DNA from: Strigamia acuminata | Taxonomy: Eukaryota > Arthropoda > Chilopoda > Geophilomorpha > Linotaeniidae | Length of the DNA: 60,000 nt | Direction of reading: 5' to 3' | NCBI GenBank assembly: GCA_949358305.1 | Contig: OX442316.1 | Span: forward strand, 15,750,001-15,810,000 | Part shown: positions 20,801-33,507 of the stretch, piece after piece | Numbering within the stretch: the first letter of the stretch is position 1 | Layout: every line of letters begins with the position of its first letter | Position numbers and translations under genes: made by a program | The notes under the pieces: generated by a model | Told to the model about the DNA's origin: nothing | The model's database searches: none | What the model saw: the letters and a program-made list of their open reading frames with translations, nothing else

Positions 20801-22217
20801 ATGCAATAGATGCCTCGATGAAATAATACAAATTCGCTTCTCTGACAACTTCTCTTTTTGTCCGATCGATTTCACGAGACTGAAAAAAAAAAGTTTTAAT
20901 TTAAAAACTTTAAAAAAAAAATTAAAATTAAAAAAAATTACTTTAACAAGAGCGGAATGAAGATACAAATTATGAGGCATAATAACAGCTCCGACAATTC
21001 CTACAGCTTGAAGTAAAGCTTGATTATCACACCCGGAGCACCACGGCACGAACATTCCTTCGACTAATTCCGCTTGATTCGGTAAAACCAGGAAATACTG
21101 CAAGAAAAACAAAAAAATTAAGTTTTTCCCTTCGTTTAATCGGTAAATTTTGTTTGTATACCTCGTATCCAAACGCAATTGCCATTACTGTAATCAGAAA
21201 TCCAAATAATGCTTCAAGTTTTCTCAATCCGTATTTATCCAACATCAAAAATGTAAATGTGTCCGCCATTGTTATTAGAACACCGCCGTAAAGTGGAATT
21301 CTAAAATTAAAAATTCATAAATAATTCTTCAAAATTGTATTTATTTAACCTTTTATTTGAAAGAAGAGAAAAAGCTATCGCTGTACCAATGACTTCTTGC
21401 ATATCACTCCTGGAATAATTTTAAAAAAAATTAAATTTTTATATTTTTTACCAATACCAGCACAATTGTGAGTTGGGACCACCGTTTCATTCGACGTTTA
21501 ATCGAATTCACAAGTGTGCTGGAATCGGTGAAAGTGATTAATTTACCCGATAATCGCGATTTCTATCATTATCCATAGAATAATTCTCGGAATCCGAGGA
21601 TATTGACGATAACAAAGCTCAGCCAAATGCAATCCAGTAACAACACCCAAACGAGCCGCTAATCTTTGCATCAATAAACCTAATATTGTCGCCGACAAAA
21701 GAATCCATATTAACTATAAACAAAAATTTTAAATTTAAAAAAAATTTAAAAAAATTTAAAAAAATTTAAAAAAATTCAAATCACTTTAAACTGAGCAACA
21801 GTTCCGGACTGCAAATCCGATTCTATATTCCCAGGATCCAAATACGCGATACTCATCAAAAAACCCGGGCCCGTGAACGCCCATAACTTGCGAAAACTAA
21901 AAGAATACTGCAAAAAAAAATTAATTTAATTAAATTTAAATTAAATTAAATTTATTAATTTAATTCACATCATTTCCCGTGTCGGGAATTATAACTTTGT
22001 CCTCAAAATAAGTTTGATTCGTCGACGGCGACGTCCCTTGCAAATAAGTCGTTTCATTCGGGATTTTTTTTTCATGGCTTGGTGTCGAGGTCGAAGATGG
22101 ACTCTCGTCTAAAATTTAAAGAAATTTCTATTAATTTATTAATTTATTAATTTATTGCAGAAATTTGCACGTACGTGATTTGCTCGGTCCACTCTGGTCC
22201 TCATTTTCGGTCATCAT
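17898..22217 (-). CDS. Mvl: NRAMP/SLC11 proton-coupled divalent metal transporter (Malvolio-like)
   Basis: Imports Fe2+/Mn2+ with protons across endosomal or apical membranes. Sixteen coding exons: 22175-22217, 21969-22108, 21785-21907, 21547-21713, 21350-21409, 21162-21300, 20942-21097, 20721-20879, 20598-20645, 20495-20533, 18786-18876, 18692-18720, 18402-18625, 18181-18340, 18076-18126 and 17898-17948. All are GT-AG and in phase; 1680 nt, 559 aa. Family hallmarks: metal-binding DPGN in TM1 (residues 85-88), MPHN in TM6 (264-267), and the conserved [18 protein letters not shown] loop from about 382. The N-terminus is polar and Ser/Thr-rich. The start is the first of two adjacent ATGs. Intron 10 is swollen to 1.6 kb by a MITE and a 19-bp minisatellite. 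The last exon can end at TAG 17898-17900 or splice on to 17630-17648, giving another short tail. Confidence 0.95.
18909..19212. mobile_element. 304-bp MITE in NRAMP intron 10 (TACTCTGG ends, TA target)
   Basis: Inverted ends of about 43 bp start TACTCTGGTTCGACTCAAGA, with the mirror image ending at 19212. TA flanks it at 18907-18908 and 19213-19214. Near the left end it shares the string atcactggtgtagtg with the nested MITE at 3362-3571, so the two belong to related families. Confidence 0.8.
19250..20470. repeat. Intronic 19-bp minisatellite (NRAMP intron 10)
   Basis: More than 60 copies of tcgatttttccctcaaaaa with minor variants. The array starts 40 bp beyond the MITE at 18909-19212 and ends about 25 bp before the acceptor-side exon at 20495, so it fills nearly all of the rest of the intron. 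Confidence 0.9.
21457..21522. repeat. 66-bp hairpin element (copy 2 of 3)
   Basis: CCAGCACAATTGTGA faces TTCACAAGTGTGCTGG with a longer loop. It lies inside a short NRAMP intron (between exons 21547-21713 and 21350-21409). Same family as 17725-17768 and 55704-55744. Confidence 0.6.
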
Positions 22218-23239
22218 GTCTGTGTGCGCGCACTACGGGCTGTGAACTGCGTCATTTAAAGAAAGAACATAAGATTTAAATCAGTATCATGTGGTACTGT
22301 CTACGTGATTGTGATGGGATCAGATAATAAAAGAATTTTTCCGCGTAACGCATGACTGGCGCGGATAACTTCAATTGCACTTACCAAAGGTGAAAGATGA
22401 AGTTGTTTTACACGATTTGATTTATGTAATGTGATATGACATTGTGGTGCTCAGTTGAGGATTTTTTTTGGGGGGATTTTAGTGGTGGACATGCGTTTTA
22501 AGACCTGTTGGGTCGAAGTACTGGACCATTTTTATTTGTTGCGCGAAATCGTCGCTTGGCGCCGCCACTGAATGGAAAACTGACACAGTTATCTCGCATT
22601 ACTGGAAATATTAATAAAGGTGTCACGCGTGTTTTAAACGTTTGAAATTACTGTTATTTAGAATTTTTTTTTTAAAGAAAAAAAATAATTTATTCGTTGT
22701 TTTGTTTTTCGAGAAATAAAATGTTTTAATTGTAAATTCTTTACAATTAATCGCTCGGATAATGAATGCGCATGCGCGGAAAAAATACATAAAAATCCAC
22801 GCGTGATAAATTTTGTTTTTTCTCATAAATTTAAATAAAGAACGATAAATTTCACACATCTAAATCTCTAATAAATAAAAAATAATTTTTTTACACTTCA
22901 CTCGCCAGATGGCACCCATAAATGGCGTCGCTCTTATTGTATCTTCCCCTTATTCTAATCATCACCGCTACCGCCATTTCTTAATATTTGATTACCCACA
23001 ATCCAACTGGCTGTAATCCACCATATCCACATCCACCATCGCGTCGTCGCTGTAGTTGAATCGCGTTGGCTCTCCCAATTGTCTCCATCCACTTGGTTGA
23101 TAACTGAAAAAAATAATAATAATAATAAGTAAGTCGAACAACGACCCTTTCTGCGCACAAAAACCTCCCGCAAAACACCTCTCCCAACCAAATCTCCCGC
23201 TATTTATTGCCGCACATTTCTGCTACCTTGGCGCAAGTT
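22218..23239. other. Divergent intergenic region between NRAMP and Ral
   Basis: No coding exon supported. It should contain the NRAMP promoter (minus strand) and the Ral promoter (plus strand). CpG-containing segments occur around 22300-22420 and 22540-22600; the middle is AT-rich. No TATA box with convincing spacing was identified. Confidence 0.4.
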
Positions 23240-23441
23240 TGAAAACCACCGTGCAAACTGCCCGAACACATCCAAAACGAACGGATACAGACAGTAAGCA
23301 CCCGGCAAAATGCCGGCACACCCGAACAGTCGCAACCGGTGGGCATTTGCCCCCCGCACGAGTCGGGCGAGGGCTCCGACGAGGACGAGGAGGCGTTGCA
23401 TCTGTTCGTCATCGAATTACCATCCGGCAATACGAATATCG
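23240..23441 (+). other. Probable 5' exon of Ral, possibly coding an N-terminal extension
   Basis: A GC-rich block of about 200 bp upstream of the Ral start. One frame is open from about 23243 to 23441 and reads as an acidic peptide containing SGEGSDEDEEALHLFVIELP. A donor (G|GTCAAT) at 23442 joined to the acceptor at 23499 places this frame in phase with the Ral ATG exon. There is no in-frame ATG, and a TGA precedes the frame, so translation would need a further exon or a non-AUG start. Otherwise it is plain 5' UTR. Confidence 0.35.
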
Positions 23442-23510
23442 GTCAATCGGATTGGAAAAATTTCTATTTTCTAATTGTCATTTAAATTTCCCGTTGCAGG
23501 AAGATCGAAC

Positions 23511-25074
<1,564 letters not shown>

Positions 25075-26285
25075 TTCCAACACACGACACACGCGCGAAG
25101 AATGTGCGCCAAGATTACATTTATAAAGCCTTTCACAAATTCTACTTTTTGTAGACGAAGAAATTAACCAAAAACAGTTTGAATAACATTAATAACGGCA
25201 TTGCAACAACGTGTTTCACACCCGCGCGTCGTCTCTCTTCATTTCCAAACGTTTTCAATGTCAAAAAATGTCTAAATTCCAGATATTTTCGACCTTTTTA
25301 CCGAATGAAAAGAAACGGATGCGTGAAACACGCGGTTGCATGCCTAGGCTTTGTTTTTTCCGCGATTCAAAGTCGAATTTTCTGATTTTTCGAGTGGAAA
25401 CGAGCTTGGATTCCTAAGAGTTTCGTTTTAGATGTCTTTTAGTCGGCTATGAATGGTTTAAATCGATTTTAAGGTGTCTAAAACGCGACTAGAACGTTTT
25501 AAATAACATTTGTAGGTCTAAATTTGCATGCGTGTAATGTGTAATATTATTTTCTTTCTTTTTTCGTTTATTTTTTTGTGTATGTGTATCTGATATGTAA
25601 TTTCATATACGTTAATGAGAATAGATTTAAGAAATAATTTCATTTAATTGTAGATTTTTTGGCTTTTGTTTGTTTTGTGCAGCTGGAATCTTTATGGGAC
25701 CCCTGAAAGTGCATTCTAATTTTCTGTACGCACCAAAGTTTACTTAATAATCTTACAATAGAATTCTATATTTAAAGCAGCAAGTTTTCTTTTTGTATAT
25801 AAAACGAGTCAGACTCGAGTTTTGTTTCAGCTGCTGCTTGATAATTATTAATTGGTCGATTTATTTACTTTTAAATTTTTTTTCGTTTACGTTTTTGTAT
25901 TTATTGATGAATTACGTTAGTGTCGCAACTAAATTGCACCGTTTATACATTTGTAACGCTATATTTAGTGTTTTTTGGATGGATTCGATTGAATTGGCCG
26001 CCACCAAATGCTTTTAGAAATGCATAACGAACCCAGTGTATTGATTAATATCCAAAATTTGAATTGGTAAATAAAGCACAGCTGCAAATTTTGTAAATTT
26101 TTAAGTTTAAGAAATTTTTTTTTCATTTTTTCCGTTATTCGTTTTACGCGGTTACGCAACACCGGCATTTCGAGAACAAAAATATTTGTGTGTAATATAA
26201 AATTAATTTAAAAATAATAATAATAATAATAATAGTTATATAATAATTTTTTTTTTAAAAAAAGGATACTATTAAGAGTTAAATT
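25075..26285 (+). other. Ral 3' UTR and Ral-WDR24 convergent junction
   Basis: No coding evidence. A polyadenylation signal (AATAAA) on the plus strand at 26070-26075 would give Ral a 3' UTR of about 1 kb, ending roughly 190 bp before the WDR24 stop codon on the other strand. A short (aat) run lies at 26210-26235. Confidence 0.5.
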
Positions 26286-29200
26286 CTATACAAATTCGCA
26301 ACAATGTCCACATCCAGCAGGACACCAACGATTTTTCTCCAGCCACGTCCGCCAGTGCTGCAAATGGCCGCCGTGGCTACATCCTTGACACCAAACATAA
26401 AGTCCTTTCACCAACTGATGACTGCAAATTAAAAATTATTTTTATTATTTCTATTTTTCTAATGGGGAGTAGTATTGACTCACCAAACTGCGCAGACGTT
26501 GCTGCCGGACTTGCATCGATCGCAGGACCATTCGAGGCGTCCTAGCGGGTGTCCGCAAACGCAATTTGTGTGGATGCTCGTCGACTGTTGGTTCATCGAA
26601 CTAATGCTTTTCAACGGACTCAATTTAATGATTTGATTAGCGATTGTGAATAACTTAAAACGCGCCAATAAATCTATTTTTTTTAAAATAAAAAAAAAAA
26701 CAAAATAAAATAAAATTAGTCATTAAAATTAACTACCGTACAGCCTTGAATAAGGGCCCGGGCGTTTATTTTTTTTTTCGACTCGCCCGCCAGGCGCTTA
26801 TTCAAAACCAGGCGATTATTCAAGCCAGGCCTCTATCCAAAAAAAAAGTTGAAAATAAATTTTGTTGAACGAATTTTTATTTTTATTAACGTTTTATTAA
26901 CGTTATTCATACGTTTTTAACACATTTTCCGGTTAACCCGGCGTTTAAACACGCCTGGCGTTTATTCGGGGCCGGCGCTTATTGGTTTTTCGGCTGGCGG
27001 TTGGCCGGCGCTTAATCAAGAGCCGGCGGTTAATTACGCCCGGCCCTTATTCAAGGCAGTGCGGTATTTTTCTAATTATTTATTTTATACCTAAATACAC
27101 TTGATACCATTCTTCCTGTACCGCCATATCGATGTAGTTTTTAATCCGTTCACCCAAAACGATTAAAACACTCACCGCCATTTGCATGTCGCCCTGTAGA
27201 AATTTCAACAAATAATCAAATCAAATAATTAATAATTTCGAATTTTTCTCTACTTGGGAGGCATAAAAGTTGAGCATTTCAACGACCAGCGGGTTAAAGT
27301 CCCATTCGGGAACATTTTGGTAGCCGTTATCCACCGAAATCGAATGAACATCATCGTCTTCGCTGTGACTGCTGTCTTCGTTCAATTTGGATGACATAAC
27401 CGTGACCAACTCATCCGGGTCTTGCTCGCCCTGCCGACTAAAATCCAATACGTGGTCCGGGAGAGGTGAAGGATCGGTCAAATCGATGCGCGGTTCGAAG
27501 GCTTCCATAGGCAACTGCCAGTTGATCATCGCCATTTTAGATTCTAAATTAACAATGCGGTCGGTATCCATGTTGAAGCCTGAGAACCCCATCTGCAATC
27601 CTAAATATAAAAAAAATTAAAATTAAAATTTTTGTTTAGAATTTTTAAATTTAAAAAAATAAAAATTTTTCACCTTCATCATCTTCATCGATGTAAAAAT
27701 CCTGATTATATGCAACCCCACTAGCGATGTTGGTGAGAGTCCATTCGTAATCAGTGTCATCGGTTTCGGTTTCATCTTCGCTGAACCCCGTTGACGTTTC
27801 GCCGGGTTGACGTTCTTCGATTTTCCCACCGACGATGTAGTGGCGGTGATTACTCGTGATTTGGTGACGGTTTGTTCGCTGCTCGTTGTTCGGCGTGTCG
27901 AAGTAATGAATTGAATCTGAAATTTAAATTCAAATTTGATTTTTTTGATTTTTGTTTTTACAGTAAAACTATCCGAACTAATTGAGGGTCAGAAGTGTTT
28001 GTAAAACCGATTTGTTCGCATAATCGGACACTAGGTTTGTACACGAGTTCGTATTGTACTGTATGTGTACATGGAAGCAAAAAATAGATTAAACAATTTT
28101 AAAAATCGATTAAAAATAATTAAAAATTGACTAAAGATCAATAAAAATTGACTAAAAATCAATAAAAATCAATAAAAATTGACTAAAGATCAATAAAAAT
28201 TGACTAAAGATCAATAAAAATTGACTAAAGATCAATAAAAATTGACTAAAAATCAATAAAAATAGATTAGTATTGACTAGAAATCAATAAAAACAGATTA
28301 ATATTGTCTAAAAAGTAATAAAACATATAAACATTAATAAAAATGGATAAAAATCGTCTAAAAGTAGACTAAAAATTGACTAAAATTCGATAAAAAAAAT
28401 CGCCGTTCGGATAATCCGCATAATTTGCTGTAATCTACTGTATTTCAATTTTAAACCTTTTTCTAATTCGGACGATATCGACGGTTTAACTTCGTTTATG
28501 GACGAATTTGTGGGATATAAATATTTCAACACGTTCCAGCACGTTGCTTCTTGGTGGCGGTTCAAAGTGGACGAAATGTCCGCATTGTGCGCGCAGATTT
28601 CCGAAACGGAATGTCCAGTCAACTGGTACTTCTTAGCCGATTCCAAAAACCAATTCGTAGATAAATACTAACAAAAACAAAACAAAAAAATCAAATCAAA
28701 TCAAATCAAATCCAACAACAAAAAATTCACTCCTCGAACATTTCTTTCCAATTCATCCTCCCGTACTTTTTCGCTCACGTTGTTACCAATACGCAAAGTG
28801 CTAATCATCGGCCTGAACTGTTGTTCGCTCACACTCATCGGCACTTTCCGGAAAAACGCCGGCAACTTCGCGACCGAGTGACTTTCTTTGCTGGCCTGAG
28901 GAATCTCACTGACAAGTTTTTTACTCATCGCCATGACAACATCGCCTTTGCAATTTATATCCAGACCAGCTGGATTGGCCTTTTCGGCCGGACGAATTGC
29001 ATCCACAAAAGTGTGCTGGTAAAGCGTATTGTCCTTACTCGTCGATAATAAAATCGCCGGATCGTTCCGCCACGTTATTGCTACAAAAAACGCACAAAAA
29101 CATTAAAAACAATCATCGTTTAACGTTTTTAAACTAAATTTAAACCTGTTGTGACGTCCTTGTGTTCATTGAACAACGCTAACGGTATAAAAGGTCTTCT

Positions 29201-31113
29201 TAGGTCCCAAACATTGATGGTGAAATCCACGACGAGCGACGTCGAAGCGATGTGGAATTTCCGTTGCGGCCGCCATTTTACGTGCGTGACGGAAGCGATC
29301 GTGTGGATCGTGTATTCGGGAAGGAATTTCTTCGTTTCTAGATCCCAAACCTTAAAAAAAATATAATTGATTGAATTTTTGATTAATAGGTGTATTTTAT
29401 CGTTTACTTTTATCGTTTTATCACGTCCGGCAGTTGCGAGCCAGTATTTCTCTTCGGGATGCCAATTGCAGGCGAATACGGGTCCGCTGTGAGCGGTGAA
29501 GTTTTTGTCGCACCGATCGGGTCTTCTTAGGTCCCATATTTGGACGTTGCCGTTTTCCTGGACGGCGGCAAAGGTGGTGTGCTGGAAAGGACTGAATTCT
29601 ACGTCTCGTACACTCTCGGAATTGCTGTTTGAATTAAATTGTGGAGGTTTTTGGTTGAGTGGTTTTTATTTTTGTTTTGTTTTTGGTTTTTGTTTGGTTT
29701 TAACCTGTAGAAGGTGGAAACGACGGTTTTTTTGCGAAGGTCGAATAGTTTCATCGTTCCGTCTTGCGAGCCGCTCAATAGAAGGTTCGATTCGACAGGA
29801 TGAAAGTTTACTTTGTGAACTGTCCGACGGTGGTCGTGAAATACCATATCTGAAAGAAATTTGAATTGTAAAGGTTTTCAAGTTGTTTGAATTGATAAGT
29901 TTTAAAATTTAGGTGGATTCAAGGAAAATTATGAAAAATTTTGGTAAATTACAATAAAATTTTGAAAAATTTGCTAAATTTCAGCAAAAGCAGGAAAATT
30001 TTGATAAATTTCAGCATAATTTGGAAAATGTTGATAAATTTCAGCATAATTTGGAAAATTTTGATAAACTTCGCAAAATTGAGAAAATTTTGATAAATTC
30101 TCTTCAAATTGGGAAAATTTTGATAAATTCCCATCAAATTGAGAAAATTTTGGATAAATTCCCTCCAAATTGGGAAAATTTTGATAAATTTCCTTCAAAT
30201 TGGGGAAATTTTGATAAATTCCCTTCAAGTTGGGGAAATTTTGATAAATTCCCTTCAAATTGGGGGAATTTTGATAAATTCCCTTCAAAATTGGGGAAAT
30301 TTTGATAAATTCCCTTCAAATTGGGAAAATTTTGATAAATTCCCTTCAAATTGTGGAAAATTTTGATAAATTCCCTTCAAATTGAGATAAAGATTTTGAT
30401 AAATTTCAACAAAATAGAAAAATTTGAATATACAGTATGTGAGAAAATTTTGATCAATTTCAATAAAAGTGAAAACATTGATTAATTTCAATAAAAGTGA
30501 AAAACTTTGATAAATTTCAATAAAAGTGAAAACATTTTGATAAATTTCAATAAAAGTGAGAAAATTGTGATAAATTGACACAATTTCATCAAACTTGACT
30601 AACTTTCATTGACCTTGATCAAATTCTCCAAAACACTAAAATCCAAAACTCCCCAACATTTTCTCGCGACCACCTAACCAATACCTTGCTTCGAAAGCGA
30701 CGACTTATCCAATCGCCAAGTCACCACACTCCCATTCGTGGCGGCCGTGGCCAGCAACGTATCTAAACCCCACCACAAAAAAACACAAATAAAAATAAAA
30801 AACCAAAATTCAACAATCTTCAAATCCTCTACCATCATGATAACTCCACACAACATCCCCAGTACTGTAATTCAAATTGATGTTCTTCCCAACACGTAAA
30901 TTCATTCGCTCAACGATCTCATCTTCTTCAATGTGAAAAACCTTGAAAACTAAAAAAAAAAAAAAAACACAAAAATAAATAAAAACGAAATTCCGTCAAA
31001 CTCATCAAACACAAACTGTTTCGTCCTGCTATGGCAACTTGAGTGGCGTCTTTATTCGTGGCCATCGCATTGGCATGAGCCTCCTGAACCACGTGAATGG
31101 TCTTAACTCCCAT
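26286..31113 (-). CDS. Wdr24: WDR24, WD-repeat subunit of GATOR2
   Basis: GATOR2 acts at the lysosome to relieve GATOR1 inhibition of Rag GTPases and so supports amino-acid signalling to TORC1. Thirteen coding exons: 31017-31113, 30833-30949, 30685-30762, 29705-29849, 29408-29624, 29146-29350, 28731-29080, 28457-28667, 27674-27916, 27254-27600, 27091-27193, 26484-26673 and 26286-26421; 2439 nt, 812 aa, close to family length. The N-terminal half is a WD40 propeller (for example [15 protein letters not shown] and the repeated WDLRRP). The C-terminus is a zinc-ribbon/RING module of ordered Cys/His (CVCGH, CDRC, then [13 protein letters not shown] and [11 protein letters not shown]), diagnostic for WDR24. 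A low-complexity acidic stretch lies around residues 540-660. Introns hold two minisatellites and a MITE. Confidence 0.94.
26736..27064. mobile_element. 329-bp MITE in WDR24 intron 11 (TA target)
   Basis: Inverted ends CCGTACAGCCTTGAATAAGG and CCTTATTCAAGGCAGTGCGG, flanked by TA at 26734-26735 and 27065-27066. Subterminal ggcgcttattcaa-type repeats run inward from both ends. No coding capacity. The TA target suggests the Tc1/mariner/pogo group. Confidence 0.75.
28085..28390. repeat. Intronic ~21-bp minisatellite (WDR24 intron 8)
   Basis: Repeats of aaaaattgactaaagatcaa with decayed copies on both sides, in the intron between exons 28457-28667 and 27674-27916. Confidence 0.75.
29930..30570. 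repeat. Intronic ~30-bp minisatellite (WDR24 intron 3)
   Basis: About twenty copies of ttttgataaattcccttcaa followed by attggggaaa, with variants at the edges. Frames are open on both strands because the unit is near ten codons. Confidence 0.85.
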
Positions 31114-32111
31114 ATTTACTAATAGGAATTAATTCTTCGCAATTCAATAAATCCTTGAAATTCACAACAAATTAAATTACAACTCCAACAAGTTGCGATA
31201 TCGTGACAATTGTTTCGGTCAACACATAGACCACGCAGTGTGTGTGCCGGCACTCCACCAATGCTTCGAAATCAACGAGATATCATTTTTGCAAACAAAG
31301 AAAATTAAATACAATTTTTCCCTCCTTTTCGACATCAACTCATCCCTTCGTTGTGTCAATGTAAATTAAAAGACGAAACTCAAAACACGCGCGCCATCTG
31401 TCGTCCAATGCGCGAAACTTCGTAATATTTTTAAATATTTTGTTTTATTTATATAAATGTTGCGTTTTGTTTATCTTGGGATGAAGAAAATTTATTTTTA
31501 GGTTATTTATTTATTTTTGAAAATTTGGAATTTTTTTTTTTTTTACAAATAAAATGACTAATTGATGTCCGACTGTCCCAATTTTGGATTTTGTGGCCTA
31601 AATCTTCGACGACTGAAAAGCTATTTAAATGTTGCGTAGGTGGAGCTGTCTCGAGGTTACCCGAGAATATTTTAACGGATGTTCTTGTTCAGTAGAAGAC
31701 TAGAAAGTCGCCATTGGTTCGGCTGTCAAGGTCTTATTTCAACCTTATACCAGTTTTCCTGGAATTGAATATTTTTTTTGTAATAAAATTTGCCACGGTT
31801 GGAAATAAATTTTTTATTTTTTGAAAAAAAAAATCAAGTAACACGAGATAATTCTCAATTTTAGTGATGTTGAATTCATTTCTTATCGTTTTTCTTTGAA
31901 AGTCGTATAAATTAGGAGATGACATCATAGAGATTGACGTCATCGTGACTAATCTTTTGTTACTGCCAAGGTGGGGTCAGTGTCGATGAGAAAACGTTCT
32001 CCAGAATTAATTAACGAGGTAAATTTTATTTAAAAGGAGAAAAGAAAATATAAATTATTTTTATTTATTGTTTGTTTAAAAAATAAAAATATAAAATTGG
32101 GCCGTGGTTTT
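31114..32111. other. WDR24 upstream region; no gene recognised
   Basis: Should contain the WDR24 promoter (minus strand). A perfect palindromic cAMP-response element TGACGTCA occurs at 31935-31942, next to a weaker tgacatcat at 31920. Near 32060 AATAAA-type signals on the minus strand could serve the candidate exon at 32112-32535. Confidence 0.4.
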
Positions 32112-32535
32112 CTACACGCCTTGGTAAAGGACAACCGTTGGTTTGTCATGTACAACAACATCCGTGTCGGTTAAATTTTGAAAACTTCCTTCCGCCAGGG
32201 AAAATAGTGCGCGACTGTTATCGCCATCGAAGCGAAAATATATTTCCAAACGTGGAATATAAAAATCTTTTTTCAAGACGAATGTTTGCGTCTCGACTTG
32301 AACCGAAATAATTCCAAATAAAATAAAAAAATCAACCAAAAATAAAAACCATGGAAAATAACTCAAGTAGTTCCGAGCTAATTTAAGAACATTGCGACGA
32401 CGTAATCTTTTCCCAACCAATCGTAGCGCAGCGAGCGCATTGATCCTCGTAGGTTGTCGGTGACGGTTGTTAGGTTTGGGCTTGTTGTTCTGGTGTGACG
32501 AAGTTGCTATACTTTTGACGTGGCTTCTACGTATT
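32112..32535 (-). CDS. Candidate last exon of an unrecognised single-pass membrane protein
   Basis: On the minus strand the frame is open from an acceptor (AATTTGCAG|AATACG at 32535) to TAG 32112-32114, about 140 codons. There is no Met in frame, so a 5' exon with the start would be required; I could not identify it. The peptide has a Lys/Arg-rich stretch (LVGKRLRRRNVLKLARN), one strong hydrophobic segment (YFPWFLFLVDFFILFGIISV) and a polar tail of ~65 residues with one N-glycosylation site (NLT). AATAAA signals follow. The 5' part overlaps, antisense, a probable CREB leader exon. It could be chance, but 140 open codons are unusual in such AT-rich DNA. Confidence 0.4.
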
Positions 32536-32591
32536 CTGCAAATTTATCCACTCCGATTGCGGCAAAGTTGGTGACGAGAAATACGTAACTG
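32500..32591 (+). promoter_or_regulatory. Probable CREB leader exon end and promoter-proximal sequence
   Basis: A consensus donor (CTG|GTAAGT, exon end 32591) and a second one at 32851 (TCGTT|GTAAGT) are both suited to splicing onto the CREB acceptor at 33502. Upstream are TGACGTGG (about 32515) and tgacgg, CRE-like half sites, which would permit CREB autoregulation. The transcription start is not determined. Confidence 0.4.
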
Positions 32592-33507
32592 GTAAGTCTT
32601 CAGCTGAGTAATAATAACAATCAAGCATGGTGTCCAACGTGGGTGACACGGGAAAAGGATTTGTATATGAAAAGCATAGTGGACATGATTTGCGCGATAT
32701 TTCAACGCTGTCCAGCCCGAAATGTTCGCGTGAAATCTTTCCGGGAAGTCAGTCCAGTCGGATTCCATTTCCCGCGCCACACTCGACGTGAAAGGTTTCG
32801 TGTCCAATTTCTATGGAGAAAATTAAAAAATTTCAAATTTCTTGCCTCGTTGTAAGTCATTTTAATGATTTTTTTTTTTTTTTTTTTAGTTTTTCGAATT
32901 TAATTTTTCGGAATTAAAATTTGAAAAATTTGAAAAATTTGAAAAAATTTGAAAAAATTTGAAAAAAAAAAAAATTTATTTTATAAAAATAATTATTATG
33001 TGATTGAAAAAGAAAGAAAATTTTCCATAGAAAAGTAATATCTGCCTTTTTGCGTGTTTTGAAAACCATTCTTTTGTTTGTTGTTTGATGAAATGAAGAG
33101 AAAAATTTTTGCAAGTTTTAATTAAAAAATCAATTTTTTTTTTGTTATTAGTCTATATATGCTTATGGAAAATTGCTTTGTGGAAGGAATGTGGTTGAAT
33201 CAAGGTTGTTATATAACGATTTTTTTATTATTTTTTTATTTATTTATTTATTCTTTTTTTTTTCTAAAAAAAAAAAATTTATTTTTTTATTTTTATTTTT
33301 TAATTTTTTTAAAAAAAAAAAAATTTTAAATAATAATTATTATTAATTGATATATATAAAAAAAAAATGGATAAATAAATATATAAAATATTTTTTGAAA
33401 AAGAAAATAATGAAATAAATTTAAAATAGAATTTTAAAAGAAATATACACATTTAAAAATGGTTAGTTTTGGATTAATTTCTGTTTTTGTTTATTAATTT
33501 AGGTACA

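Noticed and set aside
23200-23430. Minus-strand ORFs, one beginning like a signal peptide (MQRLLVLVGALARLV)
   Set aside because: GC-rich leader region of Ral; no donor in suitable phase, and the plus-strand reading fits the Ral exon better.
31935-31942. Perfect CRE (TGACGTCA) near CREB, with others at 17625-17632 and 55139-55146
   Set aside because: An 8-bp palindrome is expected about once or less per 60 kb by chance; three copies in unrelated contexts do not demonstrate regulation.
32544-32807. 87-codon minus-strand ORF opposite the second CREB leader donor
   Set aside because: Starts at TTG, no transmembrane or family signature, and ends without linking in phase to the neighbouring candidate exon.
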